DNA from: an uncultured Spirochaetaceae bacterium
Lineage (GTDB): Bacteria; Spirochaetota; Spirochaetia; Sphaerochaetales; Sphaerochaetaceae
DNA length: 64,000 nucleotides
Assembly (NCBI GenBank): GCA_945910645.1
Contig: CAMDZB010000003.1
Span: forward strand, 1 to 64,000
Direction: 5' to 3'
Part shown: piece by piece, positions 8,297 to 16,488 of the stretch
Layout of the letters: each line of letters opens with the position of its first letter
How positions within the stretch are numbered: the stretch's first letter is position 1
Position numbers and translations under genes: made by a program
Notes under the pieces: generated by a model
Seen by the model: only the letters and a program-made list of their open reading frames with translations
What the model was told of the DNA's origin: nothing
Database searches by the model: none

Positions 8297-8329
8297 GAAT
8301 TACCTTTTATTGATGCGGTATTTTTATAT

Positions 8330-8357
8330 TTTATACAAATATTGTTGTTTTATTCAA
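8330..8357 (-). promoter_or_regulatory. tRNA-Leu promoter
   Basis: TTGAAT (8357-8352) and TATAAA (8335-8330) are spaced by 16 bases on the minus strand. Transcription would start about 27 bases before the mature tRNA 5' end. The promoter overlaps the dyad at 8337-8365. Confidence 0.55.
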
Positions 8358-8365
8358 CAATATTT
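8337..8365. repeat. 11-base inverted repeat over the tRNA-Leu promoter
   Basis: AAATATTGTTG (8337-8347) and CAACAATATTT (8355-8365) are perfect arms around TTTTATT. The dyad covers the spacer and -35 of the tRNA-Leu promoter on the minus strand. It could be an operator or, as RNA on the plus strand, a hairpin terminator-like structure without a long T-run. Confidence 0.5.
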
Positions 8366-8470
8366 TATAGCGCTTGCATCTTGAGCGAGCTTATTTTATA
8401 AGTACAGGTTCTCAAACCATACAAATTATTTATTTTGGATGCCATTCCATAAATTGCGGAAATATGCACG

Positions 8471-8550
8471 TGATGGCACCGCGAGTTTGAGCTTGTTACT
8501 GGATGGCACCGCGAGTTTGAGCTTGTTACTGGATGGTACCGCGAGTTTGA
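8471..8550. repeat. 30-base tandem repeat, about 2.7 copies
   Basis: Unit of exactly 30 bases built on GGATGGCACCGCGAGTTTGA: copies 8471-8500, 8501-8530 and a partial 8531-8550 that runs into the next module. The same unit recurs at 9485-9556 with small changes (CACCG to CACTG). It contains the GCGAGTTTGA word that also opens the other modules here. Confidence 0.85.
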
Positions 8551-8665
8551 GATGCGCGCGCAAAGCCTAAGTCGCAGGTTCCTGATGCCGAAGCGATTTT
8601 ACTTTTTGTAAATGAGCAAGGCTCAGGGTTCTAAGACGACGGATTTGCCCGCAGATCAAACGAGC
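8541..8665. repeat. 125-base direct repeat, copy 1
   Basis: Copy 1 of a 125-base module that recurs at 9677-9801 with only three substitutions and no gaps. It starts with GCGAGTTTGAGATGCGCG and ends with ATCAAACGAGC. The inside includes GAGCAAGGCTC, a small hairpin. It is directly followed by a shorter module (8665-8700, CCCCAAACGAAGGACATACC) also present at 9587. 8701-8750 is a non-repeated linker. Confidence 0.85.
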
Positions 8666-8750
8666 CCCAAACGAAGGACATACCTTGCTGATAGGCCAAG
8701 TGGGGCGGGTGCAGTCTGACAAAGTTAGGCGCCCGAGATCAAACGAGCCC

Positions 8751-8825
8751 AGCGAGTTTACTTTTTGTAAATGAGCAAGGCTCAGGGTTCTAAGACGACG
8801 TAGATCGCCCGCATATCAAACGAGC
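8751..8825. repeat. Partial third copy of the 125-base module
   Basis: This 75-base segment repeats the 3' part of the module (TTTACTTTTTGTAAATGAGC through ATCAAACGAGC), joined upstream to AGCGAG. Its last bases run into the 3' end of the flavodoxin gene: the CTCGTTTGA word read on the minus strand supplies the final two codons and the TGA stop. Confidence 0.8.
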
Positions 8826-9412
8826 GTTTTAACCCAGGTGTTGACAAGATCAGAGGTGTTACCAAAATCAGCTGAGGTAAGATGAAGATTGTCTTTAGCG
8901 TTTGCATAGGCCTTAAGAGCATTAAACGCATTATCGCCTGAGCTTGATGCACTTGTTGAGAATGTGTAAATAGTTTTACCATCGAACTTGTTGTAGTGAT
9001 CAAGAAGTGTTTGGATGATTCTTGGCGCTGCTCCGTTCCAGATTGGGTAACCGATGATGACTGTGTCGTAGCTGTTAGCATCGATTGCTGTGTATGTTGA
9101 TGATGCGATTAGAGGACGTGCAGAATCGTCTTTTTGTTCAGTCTGTAAGCGTGATGTTGAGACCTTGTTATCTAAATCAGTGCTTATGTATGGTGTTTCA
9201 GGCTCAATTTTAACAATTGGTGCTGAAAGTTCGGTTGCGATGGCATTTGCAACCTTTTCTGTGTTTCCTGAATATGAGAAATATATAACGATTGGTTTTA
9301 TTGCCTTATCGGATGATGCGGAAGCTGAGTCTTTTTTTCCTGATGAGCATGATACAAATAGTACTGTAGCGAGTACAACGAGTACTGTAATTACTTTTGT
9401 TGCTTTTTTCAT
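8816..9412 (-). CDS. Lipoprotein-anchored flavodoxin
   Basis: A 198-residue protein with signal peptide MKKATKVITVLVVLATVLFVSCSS (lipobox LFVSC) and a short Ser/Lys linker. A flavodoxin domain follows: FSYSGNTEKVANAIA is the FMN phosphate loop, VIIGYPIWNGAAPRIIQTLL the second FMN loop, and FSTSASSSGDNAF the third. It probably carries FMN in the periplasm or on the cell surface as an electron carrier or quinone/thiol reductase; the substrate is unknown. GGAG lies about 7 bases before the ATG. The gene is enclosed on both sides by the repeat mosaic, and its stop codon lies inside a repeat module. It looks like a unit acquired or moved together with the repeats. Confidence 0.88.
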   Translation of the reverse strand: MKKATKVITVLVVLATVLFVSCSSGKKDSASASSDKAIKPIVIYFSYSGNTEKVANAIATELSAPIVKIEPETPYISTDLDNKVSTSRLQTEQKDDSARPLIASSTYTAIDANSYDTVIIGYPIWNGAAPRIIQTLLDHYNKFDGKTIYTFSTSASSSGDNAFNALKAYANAKDNLHLTSADFGNTSDLVNTWVKTLV

Positions 9413-9484
9413 TGTTTTCTCCTTGGCTGTTATTTTACATTCTTTTATCTAAAAATACTACTAATGTTCTCCTACGAGCCCCTA

Positions 9485-9556
9485 GCGAGTTTGAGATTGT
9501 TACTGGATGGCACTGCGAGTTTGAGACTGTTCCTGGATGGCACTGCGAGTTTGATA
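9485..9556. repeat. 30-base tandem repeat, second site
   Basis: Partial copy 9485-9504, full copy 9505-9534 and partial copy 9535-9556 of the 30-base unit seen at 8471-8550. It lies upstream of the flavodoxin gene, so the gene has tandem blocks on both sides in the same orientation. Confidence 0.8.
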
Positions 9557-9586
9557 TTCGGGATGCATAACGCGAAAGCAAACCCG

Positions 9587-9671
9587 CCCCAAACGAAGGA
9601 CATACCTTTGTGGTAGGACAAGCGCCGAAGCCGCCAGCCTGACGACGTAGATCGCTCAAGATCAAACGAGC
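9587..9671. repeat. Mosaic module, copy with GCGCCGAAGCCGCCAGCC
   Basis: This module runs from GCCCCAAACGAAGGACATACC to AAGATCAAACGAGC. It shares its first part with 8665-8700 and its last 50 or so bases with 9877-9930. It is joined directly to the second 125-base copy through CCCTA. Confidence 0.8.
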
Positions 9672-9676
9672 CCCTA

Positions 9677-9801
9677 GCGAGTTTGAGATGCGCGCGCAAA
9701 GCCTAAGTCGCAGGTTCCTGATGCCGATGCGAGTTTACTTTTTGTAAATGAGCACGGCTCAGGGTTCTAAGACGACGGATTTGCCCGCAGATCAAACGAG
9801 C
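9677..9801. repeat. 125-base direct repeat, copy 2
   Basis: 122 of 125 positions match 8541-8665, with no gaps. The differences are two in the GCCGA(A/T)GCGA(T/G)TTT stretch and one in GAGCA(A/C)GG. Such close identity on both sides of one gene suggests recent duplication or continuing gene conversion. Confidence 0.85.
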
Positions 9802-9851
9802 GTTAGCGAGTTTAATATTGAGATGAGCTACTAGGAAGCCAGGCAAGGCTA

Positions 9852-9930
9852 GCGCAGGACATACCTTGCTGGTAGGCCAAGCGCCGAAGCCGCCAGCCTG
9901 ACGACGTAGATCGCTCAAGATTAAACGAGC
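9852..9930. repeat. Mosaic module abutting the zinc-ribbon gene
   Basis: This copy runs from GCGCAGGACATACCTTGCTGG to AAGATTAAACGAGC and ends 3 bases before the stop codon of the zinc-ribbon gene (9934). Short frames in these modules are open only because the same words recur; none has a start region or a recognisable product. Confidence 0.75.
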
Positions 9931-9933
9931 TTA

Positions 9934-10812
9934 CTAGAAGTCGAATTCGTCCTCTGAAGCAATAACATCCCCACCACCGCTCGACTCTGAATCACCGTTG
10001 TCATCATCGTCAGATGAGAGGATGTCCATGTCGTCTTCGACAATTTCGATGTCATCGCTGTCGTCGATTACGAGGTCATCGCGTTTGAGCGCTTCGATGT
10101 CGCTGTCGTCGCCTTCCTGATAGTATAGAACGCGGGAACAGTATGGGCAGAACTTGATTTCATCGCCTTTGCGTACTGTGTTTACAAACTGAACTGGAAG
10201 CTCCATGTGGCATCCCTGGCATACTCTGCCTTTTACGGCAACGCTACCGCCGTTCTTGCTCTTGACGATGCGCTCGAACTTGAAGAGCAATGTTGGGTCG
10301 ATACCCTCTGAGTACTTATCTTTCTTTACTTTAATCTGCTCTCTCTCTTTTGTGAGAGCTGCAATGTCTGAGTTGATCTTTTTGCGATCCTCATCAACGC
10401 TTTCCTCAAGAGCCTGGAGTGTTTCCTTACTCTCTTCTACGTTCTGCTCTTCTGCAACAACCTTGCGCTTTGTCTCTTCCTTGAGGTTGTAGTAGTGATT
10501 TTCGGTGTTTTTTGCCTCTTTTAGATCCTGCTGGTGCGTTTCAAACTCACGTTGGCTGAGGTTTGAGCTACTCTTCTTCTCAAGCTCTGCTCTTGCGTTT
10601 TTAGCCTCAACATAGTCCTCCTCAAGGGATACAACGCGCTGTTTTAGATCCTCAAGGCGCTGTAGGGACTTTGCATACTGTTCTCTTTTGAGAGAAAGCA
10701 TTTCCTCACTGTCTGCAAGCTCTTTTGGAAGTGCCTCAATTTTCTTTTCTATTTCGTAATACTGAACCAATACCTTCTGTAGCATTGTCAACTTTTTTAA
10801 AATATCTTTCAT
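9934..10812 (-). CDS. Coiled-coil zinc-ribbon protein
   Basis: A 292-residue cytosolic protein. Residues 1 to about 185 are a long charged coiled coil. A C4 zinc ribbon follows, VCQGCHMELPVQF...FCPYCSRVLYY, of the type in Treponema and other bacteria annotated as C4-type zinc-ribbon proteins. The last 60 or so residues are strongly acidic (runs of Asp/Glu/Ser), which I regard as unusual. AAGGAG precedes the ATG. It follows rpoD by 10 bases, and the dnaG-rpoD-zinc-ribbon order matches what I recall from Treponema pallidum. The function is not established; proposed roles of the family are in nucleic-acid or complex assembly. Confidence 0.85.
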   Translation of the reverse strand: MKDILKKLTMLQKVLVQYYEIEKKIEALPKELADSEEMLSLKREQYAKSLQRLEDLKQRVVSLEEDYVEAKNARAELEKKSSSNLSQREFETHQQDLKEAKNTENHYYNLKEETKRKVVAEEQNVEESKETLQALEESVDEDRKKINSDIAALTKEREQIKVKKDKYSEGIDPTLLFKFERIVKSKNGGSVAVKGRVCQGCHMELPVQFVNTVRKGDEIKFCPYCSRVLYYQEGDDSDIEALKRDDLVIDDSDDIEIVEDDMDILSSDDDDNGDSESSGGGDVIASEDEFDF

Positions 10813-10822
10813 GCTTTCTCCT

Positions 10823-13135
10823 TTACATGTTCATATAGTCTTGCAGTATCTGCAATTTTCTTCTCTCTTTTAGATGTGCCTTAGCCTTAGCCTCGATCTG
10901 ACGGATTCGCTCCCTTGTTACTCCAAAGAATTGACCGACTTCCTCAAGCGTTGACCTGTATCCATCATCAAGCCCGTATCTCATCCTAAGAACCTCCTGC
11001 TCCCTCTTAGTTAAGTCACTAAGCACGTAGCGTAGATCCTCCTGAAGAAGCTTGTGTTCCGTCTCCTTGGCAGGGTTTGCAGCAGCCTTATCCTCAATAA
11101 AGTCTGACTGCTGAGAATCGCCTTCCTCGCCAACTGGTGCCTCAAGCGAAATTGGGTCTTTGGATACGCTTCTGACGTTCTTGACCTTCTCACATGACCA
11201 TCCAAGGCTCTTGGCTATCTCTTCATCCGTTGCTTCTCTCTCTAAGGTCTGCATGAGAGAACGCTGCTCTCTGGACACTTTATTGATTTGTTCAATCATA
11301 TGGACAGGGATTCTGATCGTGCGTGCCTGATCGGATATTGCCCTTGTGATAGCCTGACGGATCCACCATGTGGCGTAGGTTGAAAACTTGTAGCCCTTGG
11401 TGTAGTCGAACTTCTCTACAGCTTTTACAAGACCAATGTTTCCCTCTTGAATCAAATCGAAAAAGTTTAGTCCTCTATTACGATATTTCTTTGCGATAGA
11501 AATTACAAGACGCAAATTGCTTTCAATGAGGTGTTTTTTGGCGATTTCCATGGTGTTTTCACCCTTGCGAAGTTCATCATCGCTAAAGAAAATATTGTCA
11601 GCTGTTTCCTCAAAATCATACTCGATTAGCTCGGATTGTTTATCGTTCTGCTGTACTATTGCAATGAGTGAACGGATTTCATCGGCTGTGAGTCCGAGGC
11701 GCTTTTCAACATCGTCCTTTTTGCCCTGAATCAGAAGGTCTCTGTTGAGCATTCTGAGTTCCTTTGAATATGTATCCTTATTAATAGAGCCTGTTGCCGA
11801 GATGATACCAAGCGACGAGAGTGCCTTCATGCGTTCGTCCTGGATCTTGATAAGCTGTTCACGCGCCTCGTGGAACTTGTTTCCAAACGCGATTGCATCC
11901 TCAACCTGTAGCTGCATTGTGGCGATGTGTTTGAGTAGTTTTGTCCTCTTTTTTCGGAGCTCCTCATCCTTAAGGATATCAACGCCCATGCTTCTCTTTT
12001 CCTCTTTAAGTTCGATGTACTTACGAATCTCGTTTGCAAGGGCACCCTTAAGCTCCTCAGAGTAGCTGTCGTAGTAACGCTTGTAGTCTGGGTTCTTCTC
12101 TTTGAGTGTTTCATCCTCCTCATCCTCGCCTTCGTCGGCGTAGAGTATGTCGATGATGTTTTTAAGGCAGGTTATGATGATTCCGCTTGATTTGATCACG
12201 TTTAGCGTGTCGGAGAGTCCCTTCTTCATTTCGCGTGAGAGCTCCTGTTCCTCCTCCTTATCGAGGAGTTTGAAGCGTCTAAGGTCGCTAAGATAAATCT
12301 TATGTGGGTCGTCTGAGTTTTTGAGTCCTGCCATGCCGTAGTCGTCGTCTTCCTTGGTAAGGTAGTCGTTGTAGTCGTCTCTGTAACCCTCATCATCATC
12401 GCTTGCGAACATGTCGTCTTCATCGTCATCGATTGCGAATTCGTCATCCTCGAGTGATTCATCATCAAGGCTCTCAAGTGGCACCTCATCGCTCTCAAGA
12501 TCCTCATCTTCAGGATACACCTCGACGCTGACTCCATTAGCTTCGAGGAACTTTGTGACCCTCTTTGTGATGTCTGGATACTCATCTGTATCATCAAATG
12601 TTATGAACTTTTTAAGCTCATCAGGAGTGATGGATGACGCATTGTTTTTCTCCTTCCATTTTAGAAGGGCCTCTGTGATCTCCTCAAAGCGTTTGTCCTC
12701 TTTACTTGATGACTTCTTTGCACCTTTTTCCTTTACAGCCTTTAGAGGTTTTTCTTCTTTTACCTCTTTGGCGCTCTTTGATGAAGTTTTGACATTTGGT
12801 GATGCTTTGGACGCGGCTTTTGACTCTTTTTGTTCAGCCTTTACGCTTTTAGGTTTAAGGGCTTTTGATGTCTCTTTTGTACTCGTTTTGGCACTTTTTG
12901 TAGCAGTTTTAGGCGTTTTACTACTCTCATCCTTAGTTTTTGATGTAGCGCCTTTGTTCCCTTTTTCAACAGGTGCCTTTGCAGCCTTCTTTACATCCTC
13001 TGTTTGCACTTTTGATGCCTTCACCTCTTTTGCATCCTTTGTGCTTTTTACAGCCTTTGCACCTTTTGCATCCTTTGTTGTTTTCGATGCTGTTGAGGTT
13101 TTTGATGCTGCCTTTTTCTCATCACTCTTTGCCAT
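10823..13135 (-). CDS. rpoD: RNA polymerase primary sigma factor
   Basis: A 770-residue sigma-70. Regions 2-4 are canonical: [31 protein letters not shown] (region 2), then [16 protein letters not shown] (region 3), and [24 protein letters not shown] (region 4.2, -35 recognition). Residues about 148-205 resemble region 1.1 and are followed by an acidic stretch (about 205-265). The first 145 or so residues are an unusual extension made almost only of Lys, Ala, Ser, Thr and Glu, like the tails of histone H1 or bacterial Hc1-type proteins. GGAG precedes the ATG. Intact catalytic regions fit the consensus TTGAna/TATAAT promoters seen in the window. Confidence 0.97.
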   Translation of the reverse strand: MAKSDEKKAASKTSTASKTTKDAKGAKAVKSTKDAKEVKASKVQTEDVKKAAKAPVEKGNKGATSKTKDESSKTPKTATKSAKTSTKETSKALKPKSVKAEQKESKAASKASPNVKTSSKSAKEVKEEKPLKAVKEKGAKKSSSKEDKRFEEITEALLKWKEKNNASSITPDELKKFITFDDTDEYPDITKRVTKFLEANGVSVEVYPEDEDLESDEVPLESLDDESLEDDEFAIDDDEDDMFASDDDEGYRDDYNDYLTKEDDDYGMAGLKNSDDPHKIYLSDLRRFKLLDKEEEQELSREMKKGLSDTLNVIKSSGIIITCLKNIIDILYADEGEDEEDETLKEKNPDYKRYYDSYSEELKGALANEIRKYIELKEEKRSMGVDILKDEELRKKRTKLLKHIATMQLQVEDAIAFGNKFHEAREQLIKIQDERMKALSSLGIISATGSINKDTYSKELRMLNRDLLIQGKKDDVEKRLGLTADEIRSLIAIVQQNDKQSELIEYDFEETADNIFFSDDELRKGENTMEIAKKHLIESNLRLVISIAKKYRNRGLNFFDLIQEGNIGLVKAVEKFDYTKGYKFSTYATWWIRQAITRAISDQARTIRIPVHMIEQINKVSREQRSLMQTLEREATDEEIAKSLGWSCEKVKNVRSVSKDPISLEAPVGEEGDSQQSDFIEDKAAANPAKETEHKLLQEDLRYVLSDLTKREQEVLRMRYGLDDGYRSTLEEVGQFFGVTRERIRQIEAKAKAHLKERRKLQILQDYMNM

Positions 13136-13145
13136 TTTTTCTCCT

Positions 13146-15011
13146 TTATTTTTTCATCTTTTCATCAAGATTTTTTATTTCAATCTCTTTCAGTTGTTTT
13201 TCTCTAATTGTCTCTGCACCAACGCTCATTGTGGTGTCAGCCCCGAGTTCGATTCCCCTTTGCATAAGGCGGGTTTCCTTCTTCAATGCCTTACATAAAA
13301 GGCGCTCTGTGACCTCGATTATCTCACGGCGTTTCCTATCCTCAGGCCACTTCTGATATTCGACAATCTGTGCCTCTCCGCGGATCTTCGAAAGGTAGTC
13401 CTTCATCTCCTCATCCTCGATCCTCTCTAAAAATACATCGTCGTTATCAAGATAAGCTTCATCATCACTGCTTCCACCGTTTTTTACGTTCTCCATAAGG
13501 TATGAGAAGATAGTTGCAGCCTTTGGATTTGTAAAGCTGCTGTACTTGATTCGTCTGATCTCAGGCGAGAGGGAGAACGTGCGTCTTGAAAAAGCAAGAT
13601 GTTTCATAAGATCCGTCTCGTAGAATGGCTCATCTGTGCCCTTCCATAGCGATAAGGCGCTCATTTTCTCGTTTTCTGTTTCAAAACGTGACCGATACGC
13701 GTTTCTCTTCATCTCCTCATCCACTTTTCTGTTATACTCGTTGATTCCCGATGTTGTGCTGATTCCAAGCTTTGTGCATACCTTTTTGATCGCCTCAGCC
13801 TTGCCTATCTCAGAGTCGATTGCATCAAGTATTGGATGCATCTCCCTATATACGTTATTCTTTCCTCTGTCGGTGCTAAGATCGTTCTTGCTGCTGTAGT
13901 ACTTGATGGCGTAGTCAAGATAATCTATCTCCTTATCAAGAACCGCCTTAAGGGCATCCTTACCATCTTTTTGAAGCATCTCCGCGCTATCCTTTGCGCC
14001 TTGTGGTGGCATTTCAACAACGCTAGGCGTAAAGCCATGTGATAGGAGCATCGAGATTGCCTTAATTGTTGCAATCTTACCAGCCTCATCTGCATCAAAG
14101 AATGTTTTGATATGATCGTTGTAACGCCTGAGTTCAGTAATATGTTCGTTTGTAAATGAGGTTCCGCAGCTTGCAACTGCACTCCTTATTCCTGCGCTAT
14201 GTAGGGCAATCACATCGAAGTTACCCTCACAGATTACGGGAACCTCCTTGTTCTTCAACGCTGGAAGCGCCTGATAGAAGCCATAGAGTTCGTACTTTTT
14301 CTTGTATATAATCGACTCCCTGCTGTTCCTGTATTTCGGATTGTAATCATCAACATCAAGTGCGCGTCCTGAAAAGCCCACAACCTCACCTCGCTTGTTC
14401 ATGATTGGGAATGTGATTCGACCGCGCAAAAGCGACGATCCCTTTTCGCTGAATAATCCTGTGTCTCTAAACAGTGACTCGCTGTATCCCTTTGCCTTAC
14501 AGAAGTTTCTAACGTAGTTTGGATCGTTTGGTGACCATCCTATCGAAAATGACTCGATCACGTCATCGCCAAAACCTCGCTCGTGGATGTAATCAAGCGC
14601 TCTGACTGTTTCCCTGTTCTTGATAGTCCTTAAATTGCGTACAAATGCATCATTGAGCTCTTTGTGGAGCTTAAGCACTTCTTTTTCACGTGAGAGTTTA
14701 CGCCTTGCCTCTGGCGTCTCTCGGGCAATATCTACGCCAGCGATACGGGCAAGCTTCTCTAGAGCCTCAACGAACGTGAGGTTGTCCATCTTCATCACGA
14801 AGGTGAAGATATTGCCCGACGCCTTACAGCCAAAGCAGTAGTACAAGCCGTCTTCTACGTTTAACTTCATCGATGGATTTTTATCAGCATGAAACGGGCA
14901 GACAGCCCAATAATCCTTGCCTTTTTTGGTGACAGGTATATAGAGTTTTACAACATCTACGATTGAGAGGTGATTTTTGATTTGTTCGATGACGTCTTTT
15001 GATATTCTCAT
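13146..15011 (-). CDS. dnaG: DNA primase
   Basis: A 621-residue primase that makes RNA primers at the replication fork. The N-terminal CHC2 zinc finger is [25 protein letters not shown]. The TOPRIM domain follows with [14 protein letters not shown] and FFDADEAGK. The C-terminal DnaB-binding part is less conserved. Transcription is with rpoD 10 bases downstream. Upstream (15012-15149) there is a TATAAT at 15038-15033 and a perfect ATTACGTAAT palindrome at 15023-15032 between it and the ATG. There is no Shine-Dalgarno in the roughly 21-base leader. Confidence 0.96.
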   Translation of the reverse strand: MRISKDVIEQIKNHLSIVDVVKLYIPVTKKGKDYWAVCPFHADKNPSMKLNVEDGLYYCFGCKASGNIFTFVMKMDNLTFVEALEKLARIAGVDIARETPEARRKLSREKEVLKLHKELNDAFVRNLRTIKNRETVRALDYIHERGFGDDVIESFSIGWSPNDPNYVRNFCKAKGYSESLFRDTGLFSEKGSSLLRGRITFPIMNKRGEVVGFSGRALDVDDYNPKYRNSRESIIYKKKYELYGFYQALPALKNKEVPVICEGNFDVIALHSAGIRSAVASCGTSFTNEHITELRRYNDHIKTFFDADEAGKIATIKAISMLLSHGFTPSVVEMPPQGAKDSAEMLQKDGKDALKAVLDKEIDYLDYAIKYYSSKNDLSTDRGKNNVYREMHPILDAIDSEIGKAEAIKKVCTKLGISTTSGINEYNRKVDEEMKRNAYRSRFETENEKMSALSLWKGTDEPFYETDLMKHLAFSRRTFSLSPEIRRIKYSSFTNPKAATIFSYLMENVKNGGSSDDEAYLDNDDVFLERIEDEEMKDYLSKIRGEAQIVEYQKWPEDRKRREIIEVTERLLCKALKKETRLMQRGIELGADTTMSVGAETIREKQLKEIEIKNLDEKMKK

Positions 15012-15149
15012 AAAATACGCAGATTACGTAATATTATATAATAAATATAAGTATTAATTAAATCAAGTTTTTTTTATCGAATGTTTTTCGAGTATAGTTA
15101 TGCAATTTTCATAATACGCGTTCAGTTTATAATTCGGTTTGACATCTAA

Positions 15150-16229
15150 CTATATTATCACACCGCCTCCAAGAAGGATCCTTGATGAGTCGATTCTCTC
15201 CTTACTGTACATCACGGCTGACTGCCCCTTGGTGATTGCACTCTCCCCTTCAGCGAACTCGATTGATATTGTGCCGTTCTTGTTTTTTCTGGCAGTAGCA
15301 TCCTTTGCATCTGTGCTTGAGCGTACCTTTACCATGCAGGCAAATTCATCAGGTGTATCCTCAAGCATATTCACACTCTCGATGGTGAGCGTCTTTTCAA
15401 TTATTTCCTCCTTTGTTCCAACTACGATTGCATTATTATCCTTATCAATGCGCTTTACGTACACCGGTGTACCAACTGACACACCGAGCCCTGAGCGCTG
15501 GCCGATTGTATAATGGATGAGACCTTTGTGTCTCCCAACGACTCTGCCTCTGTATATTATGTCCCCCTCTCTGTCGATCTCATCCTCGATTCGTCTTTTC
15601 TGTACGTCTTTTGCATCGTAGCTCTTAAGGTACTCTATGTATTTACCTTCAGGGATGAAACAGATGTCCTGGCTGTCCTTCTTCTCAGCAACGTTTAGGT
15701 TCTCCTTACGTAGGATTTTTCTCACCTCCTCCTTTGACTCGAATGTGCCAAGTGGAAAGATGAGTCTCTTTAGGTACTCTTTTTTAAACGGATATAAAAA
15801 GTAACTCTGGTCTCGCCTCAAATCCTTAGCCTCAAGCAGGTGATACTTTCCGCCATCACTGATGATACGCGCGTAATGCCCTGTGGAGAGGTATGAACAG
15901 CCAAGCTCATCCGCTCGCTTTAAAAGCGCTCTACTCTTTATGTACTTGTTGCATTCAACGCAGGGGTTTGGAGTTTTAAGACTAAGATATGAATCCACAA
16001 GGTAGTCTGTGACTCTACATCTGAACTCTGAGCGTAAATCGAGCACCTCGTATTTTACTCCAAGACGTTTTGCAATAGACCTTGCGCTTTCAATATCTCC
16101 TTCCTGCCCCTTATCGCGTAGGAGCATTGTAAGTCCTATTACATCATAACCGCGCTCTTTTAAAAGGATGAGTGATGCGGATGAATCCACGCCGCCTGAT
16201 AGAGCTACAAGCACTTTCTCTTTTGCCAT
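15150..16229 (-). CDS. mnmA: tRNA-specific 2-thiouridylase
   Basis: A 359-residue MnmA/TrmU that thiolates U34 in Lys, Glu and Gln tRNAs. It has the PP-loop ALSGGVDSSASL, a catalytic Cys in NPCVECNKYIK, the second catalytic Cys in SQDICFIPEGKY, plus TGHYARI and GQRSGLG. I take the ATG at 16229 (MAKEKVLVALSGG). A longer frame to a TTG at 16259 would run through the promoter -10 box. TATAAT (16242-16237) ends 7 bases before this ATG and no Shine-Dalgarno is present, so the mRNA is probably leaderless. Confidence 0.94.
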   Translation of the reverse strand: MAKEKVLVALSGGVDSSASLILLKERGYDVIGLTMLLRDKGQEGDIESARSIAKRLGVKYEVLDLRSEFRCRVTDYLVDSYLSLKTPNPCVECNKYIKSRALLKRADELGCSYLSTGHYARIISDGGKYHLLEAKDLRRDQSYFLYPFKKEYLKRLIFPLGTFESKEEVRKILRKENLNVAEKKDSQDICFIPEGKYIEYLKSYDAKDVQKRRIEDEIDREGDIIYRGRVVGRHKGLIHYTIGQRSGLGVSVGTPVYVKRIDKDNNAIVVGTKEEIIEKTLTIESVNMLEDTPDEFACMVKVRSSTDAKDATARKNKNGTISIEFAEGESAITKGQSAVMYSKERIDSSRILLGGGVII

Positions 16230-16236
16230 AGAAATT

Positions 16237-16242
16237 ATTATA
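16237..16242 (-). promoter_or_regulatory. mnmA -10 box next to the start codon
   Basis: A perfect TATAAT on the minus strand lies 7 bases before the mnmA ATG. A TTGACT sits only 11 bases upstream, which is too close to be its -35. Confidence 0.5.
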
Positions 16243-16319
16243 CGACAAAACCAAGTCAACAGTGCAGATTATCCGTAAAATTTCAATTTTTTGGACATTT
16301 TGTACAGAAATTTCCAAAT

Positions 16320-16334
16320 TCTACGAATCGTAGA
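16320..16334. repeat. Small dyad between mnmA and the FN3 operon
   Basis: TCTACGA (16320-16326) and TCGTAGA (16328-16334) are perfect arms around one base. It is the only clear symmetry in the 246 bases between the mnmA -10 box and the start of the surface operon. It may be an operator for either gene; the rest of the gap is A/T-rich with several AAATTT words and no clear -35/-10 pair. Confidence 0.4.
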
Positions 16335-16488
16335 GTTAAATTTTACCCCCATAGATTGATACGAATAGCAAAATAGAGAGGATTTTTTTTTTTGGATAAT
16401 TGTTTTTATTTATTCTACTAGTCAAAAAAGTTAAATTATGTTTGAGAAAATTCGAGGCAAACGTTTTTTCTCGCAATTAGGAGATATT

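Noticed and set aside
8471-8550. CRISPR-like array
   Set aside because: The units are head-to-tail tandem copies without unique spacers, and no cas genes are present.
8724-8730. GTTAGGC core word suggesting an integron attC site next to the enclosed gene
   Set aside because: A matching RYYYAAC partner in attC geometry is not present, the same word does not recur at the other modules, and no integron integrase is in the window.
9435-9918. Short minus-strand frames in the repeat mosaic (with FGAWPTSKVCP-like peptides)
   Set aside because: They recur with the modules, lack Shine-Dalgarno and start conservation, and are explained by the repeated DNA.
16438-16488. Upstream start for the first FN3 lipoprotein
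   Set aside because: The signal peptide and Shine-Dalgarno both fit the ATG at 16489; the extra 17 residues would bury the signal sequence.
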